Origin: Pseudomonadota bacterium
GTDB lineage: Bacteria; Pseudomonadota; Alphaproteobacteria; Rhizobiales; Xanthobacteraceae
Assembly (NCBI GenBank): GCA_023417665.1
Contig: JAEZFA010000166.1
Span: 1 to 5,954 of the forward strand
Length of the DNA stretch: 5,954 nt
Reading direction: 5' to 3'
Part shown: piece after piece, positions 1 to 5,853 of the stretch
Layout: each line of letters begins with the position of its first letter
Position numbering within the stretch: position 1 is the first letter of the stretch
The notes under the pieces: model-generated
What the model was told of the DNA's origin: nothing
The model's input: only the letters and a program-made list of their open reading frames with translations
Database searches by the model: none
Program-made: the position numbers and the translations under genes

Positions 1-308
1 CCTGCGGCCAGCGCATCCTGCAAGGCGCCGAAATTTGTGTGGCCGCTTTTGTCTGCGACCGCGATCTCGCCGTCGAGTAGCGCGCTTTCGACGTTGAGCG
101 CCTGCAAAGCCGGGATCAACGGCGCAAAGCGGCCGCTCCAGTCGTGGCCGTTTCGCGTGAAAATCCGTACTTCGTCGCCCGCGATCGCCGTGATCGCGCG
201 ATAGCCGTCGAACTTGATTTCGTGCAGCCATCCGGCACCGGCCGGCGGCGCATCCACGAGCGTTGCGAGCTGCGGCGCGACGAACTCAGGAAGAACTTTT
301 GCGCTTCC
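1..308 (-). pseudogene. ligD: ATP-dependent DNA ligase domain of LigD, N-terminal part, out of frame with the upstream phosphoesterase domain
   Basis: Reading the minus strand with codons ending at 294, 291 and so on gives an uninterrupted stretch that starts KVLPEFVAPQLATLVDAP and runs off the window at base 1. It carries the adenylation motif EIKFDGYR (about 205-228), whose lysine would receive AMP from ATP, followed by RIFTRNGHDW, a LLDGEIAV segment and NFGALQDAL, all in the order expected for a LigD ligase domain that seals breaks held by Ku. This frame has no ATG; it is open back to a TGA at 411-413, and the only plausible alternative start is a GTG at 369-371. That start would prefix an arginine-rich stretch that looks like out-of-frame translation and lacks a ribosome binding site. 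I therefore read this as the continuation of the phosphoesterase gene after a frameshift near 309-312. The rest of the ligase domain and any polymerase domain lie outside the window. Confidence 0.85.
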
Positions 309-1050
309 TTTTCTTCTTCGCCGTTGCCGTCGGCTTCTTCTCGACGCGGCGCGCCGAGCTTGCGCGTGCACGCGGACTACGGCGCGATGTCGATGCGCGC
401 TTTGCCGTCTTCAGCCGCTTGACGTTTGCCGAGACGGATTCGTTCGAATGCCATTCCGGTTCGGTTTCCGCGATCTCGTCCATGCCAAGACCGCTATGAA
501 TGCTGGTGAGTTGGCTTTCGATCAGGTCGCCGCCCTCGCCAGGACGCGCGTGCTCGTCCTTCTCCTTGATCAGGAGCCAGTTTTCCTTGCCCTGCTTGCG
601 GCCGGTATCGGAGCGCAGGCGCACGAGCGCGAAGCCGCCATGCAGGCGCTTGCCGTGGATGACGAACTTCAGTTTCCCTTCCCTGAAGCCTTCCTCGGGG
701 TCTTCAAGCGGCTCCCAGGTGCCTTCATCCCAGAGCATCACCGTGCCGCCGCCGTACTGGCCTTTCGGGATCGAGCCTTCGAAGCTGCCATACTCGACGG
801 GATGGTCCTCGGTGCGGACCGCAAGCCGCTTGTCACCGGGGTCCATGCTGGGCCCGCGGGGGATCGCCCAGCTCTTCAGCACGCCATCGTGCTCAAGCCG
901 GAAGTCGAAATGAAGGTTACGCGCCTCGTGCTTCTGGATGAGATAGGCGTGTCCCTTACCTTTGCGCGATGGCTTCGGCGCTCCGGACGGCTCGCTGGTC
1001 TGCGAGAAATCACGCTTCGCACGGTATGTGTCGAGACGATCTGCTGCCAT
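286..1050 (-). CDS. ligD: LigD N-terminal 3'-phosphoesterase (PE) domain; reading frame ends before the ligase domain
   Basis: 254 aa. This is the DNA 3'-end-healing module of the non-homologous end-joining ligase LigD, which trims 3' ribonucleotides and phosphates before sealing. The family pattern is intact: RDF with T.EP.G at residues 13-23, KHEARNLHFDFRLE (40-53) and RLAVRTEDHPVEY (75-87). The known Pseudomonas LigD active-site residues map with an offset of one: H41, H47, D49, R51, R75, E81, H83 and Y87, so the domain should be active. A domain order of PE before ligase matches Pseudomonas-type LigD, not the mycobacterial order. After about residue 205 comes a basic low-complexity linker (KKPTATAKKKRKRK) and then a TGA at 286-288, just as the ligase domain begins in another frame. 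The ATG at 1050 lies 9 bases after the ku stop with AAGG overlapping that stop, so translation is probably coupled to ku. Whether a free PE protein is made, or a corrected full-length LigD, cannot be told here. Confidence 0.9.
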   Translation of the reverse strand: MAADRLDTYRAKRDFSQTSEPSGAPKPSRKGKGHAYLIQKHEARNLHFDFRLEHDGVLKSWAIPRGPSMDPGDKRLAVRTEDHPVEYGSFEGSIPKGQYGGGTVMLWDEGTWEPLEDPEEGFREGKLKFVIHGKRLHGGFALVRLRSDTGRKQGKENWLLIKEKDEHARPGEGGDLIESQLTSIHSGLGMDEIAETEPEWHSNESVSANVKRLKTAKRASTSRRSPRARASSARRVEKKPTATAKKKRKRKSSS

Positions 1051-1061
1051 GGTCTTACCTT
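1051..1061 (-). promoter_or_regulatory. Short ku-ligD junction with a Shine-Dalgarno-like site for ligD
   Basis: The stop codon of ku (TAA, 1060-1062) is followed on the minus strand by GGTAAGACC and then the ligD ATG. The purines AAGG overlap the ku stop at the right distance from the start. This arrangement suggests a single transcript with coupled translation and supports the ATG at 1050 as the ligD start. Confidence 0.6.
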
Positions 1062-1938
1062 ATGCTACCTTTCTGCTGCGCTTCGCCGCCGTGCGTGACG
1101 ACCGCGCCGCGCGCTTCGTGCGTTTTGCCGGTTTCTTTTCTTCGTTCTTCGCCGGCGCCGACTTCTTGCCGACGCTGCGCTTCAGTGCATCCATGAGATT
1201 GATGACATTCGAGGGAAGCTCGGCTTCCTCGATCAGACGCGGCGCGCGCTTCTCCTGCTTCGCCTCGATCAGCTCTTTCAGGGCGTCGGTATACTGGTCG
1301 TGGAACGCCGCGGGATCGAACTTCTTGCTCTTCTGTTCGATCAGTTGCGTTGCCAGCGAGATCATTTCGCTCGCAGGCTTCTTCGCCGGCACGTCCTCGA
1401 AATACTTGTCGGCTTTCTGGACTTCGTCGGCGTAATGCAGGGTTTGCAACAGCAAGCCCTTGCCCGCCGGCCGGATCGCCACGATCGCGCCTTTGCCGCG
1501 GATCACGATCTGGCCGAGCCCGATCTTCTTTTCCTTCTTCAGCGCCTCGCGCAGCACGACATAGGCTTCCTGCCCGTCCTCGTCGTCTTCCGGCGCGATG
1601 AAATAGCTGTTCTCGAAGTAGATCGGATCGATCTCGTCCTCGCCGACGAACTGCACGAGGTCGATGGTGCGCTTGGCCTCCAGCTTCACCTCGTCGATCT
1701 CGTCGTCGGTGAGCAGCACATATTTGCCCTTCTCGACCTCGTAGCCTTTGACGATCTCGTCCTTCTCGACCGCGCCCACACCCGGAACGACCTTCTCGTA
1801 ACGGATGCGCTTTCCGCTCGGTTCGTGGATCTGGTTGAAGGAAATCCGGCTGCCGCTCTTGGCTGCCGAGTAAAGCTGGATCGGAATGGAAACCAGCGAA
1901 AGCCGGATACGGCCAGTCCAGTACGCGCGCGCGGGCAT
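1060..1938 (-). CDS. ku: Bacterial Ku protein, DNA-end-binding factor of non-homologous end joining
   Basis: 292 aa, a normal length for bacterial Ku. As a homodimer, Ku threads onto double-strand break ends in the nucleoid, protects them and recruits LigD. The start RAYWTGRIRLSLVSIPIQLY (residues 4-23) is the typical first strand block; KGYEVEKGKYVLLTDDEI (64-81) and the block from IRGKGAIVAIRP to LHYADEV (146-173) are family hallmarks of the ring-forming core. Residues from about 253 onward form a lysine- and arginine-rich tail (KKSAPAKNEEKKPAKRTKR and beyond), as in other bacterial Ku proteins, where the tail contacts DNA. The ATG at 1938 is preceded by GGAGAG at a spacing of 7, so the start is firm. 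The gene is first in an operon with ligD and is divergent from uvrA; an EcfG-type promoter lies upstream. No defect is seen. Confidence 0.96.
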   Translation of the reverse strand: MPARAYWTGRIRLSLVSIPIQLYSAAKSGSRISFNQIHEPSGKRIRYEKVVPGVGAVEKDEIVKGYEVEKGKYVLLTDDEIDEVKLEAKRTIDLVQFVGEDEIDPIYFENSYFIAPEDDEDGQEAYVVLREALKKEKKIGLGQIVIRGKGAIVAIRPAGKGLLLQTLHYADEVQKADKYFEDVPAKKPASEMISLATQLIEQKSKKFDPAAFHDQYTDALKELIEAKQEKRAPRLIEEAELPSNVINLMDALKRSVGKKSAPAKNEEKKPAKRTKRAARSSRTAAKRSRKVA

Positions 1939-1945
1939 TTTGAAA

Positions 1946-1951
1946 CTCTCC
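1946..1951 (-). promoter_or_regulatory. Ribosome binding site of ku
   Basis: The minus strand reads GGAGAG seven bases before the ATG of ku. It is a good match to the Shine-Dalgarno consensus and fixes the start at 1938. Confidence 0.75.
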
Positions 1952-1981
1952 GGCTACCTAGCTATGCCCCCGCCGGGAGGA

Positions 1982-2006
1982 AACGCGGTACAGCCTAATT
2001 GGTTCC
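1982..2006 (-). promoter_or_regulatory. Predicted EcfG (general stress sigma factor) promoter for ku-ligD
   Basis: On the minus strand GGAAC (2006-2002) is followed after exactly 16 bases by CGTT (1985-1982). This matches the consensus GGAAC-N16/17-CGTT recognised by the alphaproteobacterial extracytoplasmic-function sigma factor EcfG (RpoE2 in Sinorhizobium). The expected transcription start, around 1972-1976, leaves a leader of about 35 bases before the ku ATG, including its ribosome binding site. Control of end-joining genes by RpoE2 has been reported in Sinorhizobium meliloti, which makes the assignment biologically sensible. The match is read directly; activity is inferred. Confidence 0.75.
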
Positions 2007-2018
2007 AAAAGCTTGGAA
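2003..2018. repeat. Perfect 6-bp inverted repeat, TTCCAA-AAGC-TTGGAA
   Basis: Two six-base arms, TTCCAA and TTGGAA, are separated by AAGC. The left arm overlaps four of the five bases of the predicted EcfG -35 element of ku. It could be an operator for a dimeric regulator, or chance symmetry around the -35 sequence. It has no T-run and is not a terminator. Confidence 0.35.
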
Positions 2019-2088
2019 AATCCGGGCGCTCGCGCGCTTTAGCGAGAACACACAGGCCATGCAGATACCGCACTAGCGAAACGATCCC

Positions 2089-2103
2089 GTTCTCACTATG
2101 TTC
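2089..2103 (+). promoter_or_regulatory. LexA binding site (SOS box) of uvrA
   Basis: GTTC at 2089-2092 and GTTC at 2100-2103 are separated by exactly seven bases (TCACTAT). This is the direct-repeat LexA operator GTTC-N7-GTTC of alphaproteobacteria, distinct from the enterobacterial CTGT-N8-ACAG palindrome. It ends 74 bases before the uvrA ATG, and uvrA is a classic LexA target. No convincing -35/-10 pair could be assigned around it. No second box of this form was found elsewhere between ku and uvrA. Confidence 0.85.
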
Positions 2104-2177
2104 GCGCGGAGCCTTGCGAGATTCATATCCCTCGCGCCGCCGCAAAAGCAGCGCGCCAGCCCGATATTTGCCCGTTC

Positions 2178-5138
2178 ATGACCGACCTCCCGACCAAGAA
2201 AACCGCGCGCCCCGACAGCCGCTTCATCACCATTCGCGGCGCGCGCGAGCACAACCTCAAGAACGTCGACCTCGAACTCCCGCGCGACAAGCTCGTGGTG
2301 TTCACGGGGCTTTCGGGTTCAGGCAAATCCTCGCTCGCCTTCGACACCATCTATGCCGAGGGCCAGCGGCGCTATGTGGAGTCCCTCTCGGCTTACGCGC
2401 GCCAGTTCCTCGAGATGATGCAGAAGCCGGACGTCGACCAGATCGACGGCCTCTCGCCTGCGATTTCCATCGAGCAGAAGACGACCTCGAAGAACCCGCG
2501 CTCGACGGTCGGCACCGTCACCGAGATTTACGACTACATGCGGCTGTTGTGGGCGCGCATCGGCATTCCCTATTCGCCGGTGACTGGCCTGCCGATTGAA
2601 AGCCAGACCGTCAGCCAGATGGTGGACCGCGTGCTGGCGCTGCCCGAAGGCACCAAGCTCTATCTGCTTGCGCCGGTCGCCCGCGGCCGCAAGGGCGAAT
2701 ACAAGAAGGAGTTCGCCGACTATCTCAAGAAGGGCTTCCAGCGCGTCAAGGTCGACGGGAAGTTCTACGAGATCGCGGACGTGCCCGCGCTCGACAAGAA
2801 GCTGAACCACGACATCGACGTGGTGGTCGATCGCGTGGTGGTTCGTCAGGAGATCAAGCAGCGCCTGGCCGAATCCTTCGAGACGGCGCTGAAGCTCGCG
2901 GAAGGTCTCGCGGTTGCCGAATTGGCGGAGCCGGTCGCCGTCACGAAAGCGGCCGAAGACGGCATGAAGCGGGGCACGCAGGATGACCCGAACCGCATCC
3001 TGTTTTCCGAAAAGTTCGCCTGCCCTGTTTCGGGCTTCACCATCGCCGAAATCGAGCCGCGGCTGTTCTCCTTCAACTCGCCGCATGGCGCCTGCCCGGA
3101 ATGCGACGGCCTCGGCGTCGAAAAACAGATCGACCCCGATCTCGTGGTGCCCGACCCGAAGAAGTCGCTCCGCGAAGGCGCGATCGCGCCGTGGTCGCGC
3201 TCGTCGTCGCCCTATTACACGCAGACGCTCGAAGCCTTGGGCCGCAAGTACAAATTCTCGCAGCAGGTCGCCTGGAAGGAGTTGCCGAAGAAAGTGCGCG
3301 ACGTCGTGCTTTACGGCTCCGGCGATGACGAAGTGAAATTCGTCTATGACGACGGCTCGCGCACTTTCGAGACGCGCAAGCCCTTCGAGGGCGTCGTGAA
3401 TAATCTCGAGCGGCGCTATCGCGAGACCGACAGCGACTGGGCGCGCGAGGACATCGAGCGCTTCTTCACCAACGTGCCGTGCAAGGCCTGCCACGGCAAC
3501 CGGCTCAAGCCCGAAGCGCTGGCGGTGAAAATCTCGAAGAAGCACATCGGCGAAGTGACCGAGCTTTCGGTGCGCGCGGCACAGGAATGGTTCGAGGCGC
3601 TGCCCGGCAAGCTCAACAAGAAGCAGAACGAGATCGCGGTCCGCGTGCTCAAGGAAATCCGCGAGCGGCTGACCTTCCTCGTCGATGTCGGCCTCGACTA
3701 TCTCACGCTCTCGCGCGCCTCCGGCACGCTTTCGGGCGGCGAGAGCCAGCGCATTCGCCTCGCCAGCCAAATCGGCTCCGGGCTCACCGGCGTGCTTTAC
3801 GTGCTCGACGAGCCAAGCATCGGCCTTCACCAGCGCGATAATGCGCGGCTCCTCGAAACACTGCGGCGGCTGCGCGACATCGGCAACACCGTGATCGTGG
3901 TCGAGCACGACGAGGATGCGATCAAGACCGCCGACTACCTGATCGACGTCGGCCCCGGCGCGGGCGTGCATGGCGGCAAGATCGTCGCGCGCGGCAACGT
4001 GGACGACATCATCAACGAGCCGGAAAGCATCACCGGCAAATATCTCTCCGGCGAACTCAACGTCGAGACGCCGCTCGAGCGCCGCAAGCCCGAGCGCCGC
4101 TCGCTGAAGATCGTGAACGCAACCGGCAACAACCTGAAGAACGTGACGGCGGAAATACCGCTCGGCCTCTTCACCTGCATCACCGGCGTTTCCGGCGGCG
4201 GCAAGTCCACGCTCCTGATCGACACGCTCTACAAGGCGCTGTCGCGGCGGCTGAACAATTCGTCCGAGCACCCCGCCCCGCATAAAGCCATCGAAGGCGT
4301 CGAGCATATCGACAAGATCATCGACATCGACCAGTCGCCGATCGGCCGCACGCCACGCTCGAACCCTGCGACTTATACCGGCGCCTTCACGCCGATCCGC
4401 GACTGGTTCGCGGGCCTGCCGGAAGCGAAAGCGCGCGGCTATGGCCCGGGGCGCTTCTCGTTCAACGTGAAAGGCGGCCGCTGCGAGGCTTGCCAGGGCG
4501 ACGGCGTCATCAAGATCGAGATGCACTTCCTGCCGGACGTCTATGTCACCTGCGAGGAATGCAAGGGCAAGCGCTACAACCGCGAGACGCTCGACGTCTT
4601 GTTCAAGGGCAAGTCGATCGCGGACGTGCTCGACATGACGGTAGAGGAAGCGCGCGACCTGTTTCAGGCGGTGCCGACCGTGCGCGACAAGCTGGAGACG
4701 CTCTCGCGCGTCGGCCTCTCTTATATCAAGGTCGGCCAGCAGGCGACGACGCTATCGGGCGGCGAAGCGCAGCGCGTGAAGCTCGCCAAGGAATTGTCGA
4801 AGCGCGCCACGGGCCGCACGTTGTACATTCTCGACGAGCCGACCACGGGCCTGCACTTTCACGACGTCGCGAAGCTTTTGGAGGTGCTGCACGAGCTGGT
4901 GGATAGCGGCAACACGGTCGCGGTGATCGAGCACAACGTCGAGGTCATCAAGACCGCGGATTATATCGTGGACATGGGCCCCGAAGGCGGCGACGGCGGC
5001 GGCGAAGTGGTCGCGACCGGCACGCCGGAAGAGATCGTGAAAGAGAAGCGCTCTTACACAGGACAGTTCCTGAAGCCGGTGCTGGAACGGGACAAGGCGC
5101 TGCGGGCAAAGCGGCCGAAGGTGAAGGCGGCGGAGTAA
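2178..5138 (+). CDS. uvrA: UvrABC excinuclease subunit A, DNA-damage sensor ATPase
   Basis: 986 aa, complete and slightly longer than the 940-aa E. coli protein because of short N- and C-terminal tails and an alanine-rich insert near 240-262. UvrA dimers scan DNA for bulky lesions and load UvrB in nucleotide excision repair. Two ABC ATPase units are visible. Unit one has Walker A GLSGSGKSS (44-52), signature LSGGESQR (518-525), Walker B VLYVLDEPSIGL (539-550) and switch H577. Unit two has Walker A GVSGGGKST (670-678), signature LSGGEAQR (859-866), Walker B LYILDEP (882-888) and switch H919. The C-terminal zinc finger is complete (C769, C772, C792, C795). The first zinc module has C282, C306 and C309 but Ser285 at the second cysteine position. 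The start MTDLPTKKTA leads directly to FITIRGAREHNLKNV; no strong ribosome binding site precedes it and no in-frame start codon was seen close upstream. A LexA box lies 74 bases upstream, so SOS induction is likely. Confidence 0.98.
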   Translation: MTDLPTKKTARPDSRFITIRGAREHNLKNVDLELPRDKLVVFTGLSGSGKSSLAFDTIYAEGQRRYVESLSAYARQFLEMMQKPDVDQIDGLSPAISIEQKTTSKNPRSTVGTVTEIYDYMRLLWARIGIPYSPVTGLPIESQTVSQMVDRVLALPEGTKLYLLAPVARGRKGEYKKEFADYLKKGFQRVKVDGKFYEIADVPALDKKLNHDIDVVVDRVVVRQEIKQRLAESFETALKLAEGLAVAELAEPVAVTKAAEDGMKRGTQDDPNRILFSEKFACPVSGFTIAEIEPRLFSFNSPHGACPECDGLGVEKQIDPDLVVPDPKKSLREGAIAPWSRSSSPYYTQTLEALGRKYKFSQQVAWKELPKKVRDVVLYGSGDDEVKFVYDDGSRTFETRKPFEGVVNNLERRYRETDSDWAREDIERFFTNVPCKACHGNRLKPEALAVKISKKHIGEVTELSVRAAQEWFEALPGKLNKKQNEIAVRVLKEIRERLTFLVDVGLDYLTLSRASGTLSGGESQRIRLASQIGSGLTGVLYVLDEPSIGLHQRDNARLLETLRRLRDIGNTVIVVEHDEDAIKTADYLIDVGPGAGVHGGKIVARGNVDDIINEPESITGKYLSGELNVETPLERRKPERRSLKIVNATGNNLKNVTAEIPLGLFTCITGVSGGGKSTLLIDTLYKALSRRLNNSSEHPAPHKAIEGVEHIDKIIDIDQSPIGRTPRSNPATYTGAFTPIRDWFAGLPEAKARGYGPGRFSFNVKGGRCEACQGDGVIKIEMHFLPDVYVTCEECKGKRYNRETLDVLFKGKSIADVLDMTVEEARDLFQAVPTVRDKLETLSRVGLSYIKVGQQATTLSGGEAQRVKLAKELSKRATGRTLYILDEPTTGLHFHDVAKLLEVLHELVDSGNTVAVIEHNVEVIKTADYIVDMGPEGGDGGGEVVATGTPEEIVKEKRSYTGQFLKPVLERDKALRAKRPKVKAAE

Positions 5139-5156
5139 AGCTCGTCGTACGTCAAA
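5139..5156. other. Short convergent junction and base-composition boundary after uvrA
   Basis: Only 18 bases separate the uvrA stop from the stop of the minus-strand gene beyond it. No hairpin with a T-run is visible, so no rho-independent terminator can be named for either gene. From here rightward the DNA becomes much less GC-rich: the line 3061-3120 inside uvrA has 42 G/C of 60, while 5281-5340 has 26 of 60. This suggests the edge of an acquired segment lies at or near this junction. Confidence 0.6.
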
Positions 5157-5840
5157 CTAAAAAATCTGCTTTGCGATATCGCTCGCCATATTCAATCCGG
5201 CGCGATGATCGCTGCTAGTTTTTGATAGTGAGAATGTATATCGGCCGTCACCCTGATAAATAAGCTTGTAGTGCTTCCCTTCCTCTTCAATTTCAAAACC
5301 TAGATCTTCCAACCCCTTTCTAACCTTTGCGTCCATGCTCTTGTAATCTCTCAATAACTCCTTGAGAGTTTCACGACTTGAACGCGGAAGGTCCGATTTA
5401 GGAATGTTTTGAAGAGCATCTTTGAGGATATGCTCTCTCCTACTTTCATTCGGCACCCTATCAGCAGCATCTTCTAGCGCTTCCCGAATAATGTTCGACA
5501 CCTCACCGGCGTATAGGTCACGTTCACGGCCAGCAATCAAATTCAGGCCTTGGCCAACAGCCGCCTGAGATTCATACTTGCGAACTTCGGCCTGAAGTCG
5601 ACCAATTTCCTTTTCTGCATCGGCAATTTTCTGGTCCTTGGCTTGAAGCTCAGCGTCAAACTTCTCCGCGTACTTATCTACTTCATTCGAACCAGACGCC
5701 TTGAGTACTTTTCTCTCTTCTTGCGAAACAGCCTCCTGCACGGCTGCCCAAGTGCATTTTACGAGTGGCCTCTTGTTGAGTAACGCAGTTCTGATTTCCT
5801 CGACAACCGAGCGATAGATATCTGCAGGCTGACCTGCCAC
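5157..5840 (-). CDS. Coiled-coil protein of unknown function, probably 5'-truncated by an insertion sequence
   Basis: At most 227 aa from a GTG at 5840. I do not recognise the family with confidence. Residues about 8-30 look helical (ADIYRSVVEEIRTALLNKR). Residues about 50-92 are a charged heptad-like coiled coil (EVDKYAEKFDAELQAKDQK and onward). A helical section (100-170) is followed by a compact C-terminal domain (about 172-227) with GLEDLGFEIEEEGKHYKLIY and TSSDHRAGLNMASDIAKQIF. That helix-strand-strand-helix pattern recalls small RNA-binding-type folds such as HicA, but only by general shape. No signal peptide or membrane segment is seen. The first three codons (GTG GCA GGT) lie inside the probable IS end, and an in-frame TAA lies a little further upstream (5862-5864), so the native N-terminus appears to have been removed. 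The gene is clearly lower in GC than uvrA, consistent with horizontal transfer. It could be a dead remnant or expressed from an IS-borne signal. Confidence 0.7.
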   Translation of the reverse strand: MAGQPADIYRSVVEEIRTALLNKRPLVKCTWAAVQEAVSQEERKVLKASGSNEVDKYAEKFDAELQAKDQKIADAEKEIGRLQAEVRKYESQAAVGQGLNLIAGRERDLYAGEVSNIIREALEDAADRVPNESRREHILKDALQNIPKSDLPRSSRETLKELLRDYKSMDAKVRKGLEDLGFEIEEEGKHYKLIYQGDGRYTFSLSKTSSDHRAGLNMASDIAKQIF

Positions 5841-5853
5841 TGAAGTTTCATCC
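5830..5853 (-). repeat. Probable terminal inverted repeat (right end) of an IS3-family element
   Basis: Reading inward on the plus strand from about 5830, the sequence begins TGACCTGCCACTGAAG. IS3-family ends start with 5'-TG, and this end lies 18 bases beyond the transposase stop codon, as expected for the right end. The opposite end and any target duplication lie outside the window, so the exact boundary is inferred. Confidence 0.55.

Noticed and set aside
369..371. GTG as an independent start for the ligase domain.
   Set aside because: No ribosome binding site, and the predicted N-terminus is an arginine run typical of wrong-frame reading.
376..440. A third-frame stretch in the LigD linker reading AAEDGKARIDIAP, hinting at a second frameshift.
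   Set aside because: It ends in TAG and the PE frame remains plausible throughout the linker, so one shift at 309-312 explains the data more simply.
214..1098. A 294-codon plus-strand open frame opposite ligD.
   Set aside because: It is the complement of the well-supported PE domain, resembles no family and has arginine/alanine-rich shadow composition.
1300..1998. A 232-codon plus-strand open frame opposite ku.
   Set aside because: It is antisense to clear Ku motifs; the hydrophobic/acidic repeats mirror lysine- and glutamate-rich codons of ku.
2120..2124. GATTC, a GANTC site for CcrM methylation in the uvrA leader.
   Set aside because: A single five-base site is expected by chance; no evidence of cell-cycle control.
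2319..4526. A 735-codon open frame antisense to uvrA.
   Set aside because: It lies wholly within uvrA, and its composition (rich in A, R, L, V, D, H) is what high-GC codons give on the complementary strand. No ribosome binding site or recognisable domain.
5139..5175. Possible terminator between uvrA and the convergent gene.
   Set aside because: The A-run near 5159-5164 belongs to the last codons of the minus-strand gene, and no stable stem precedes it.
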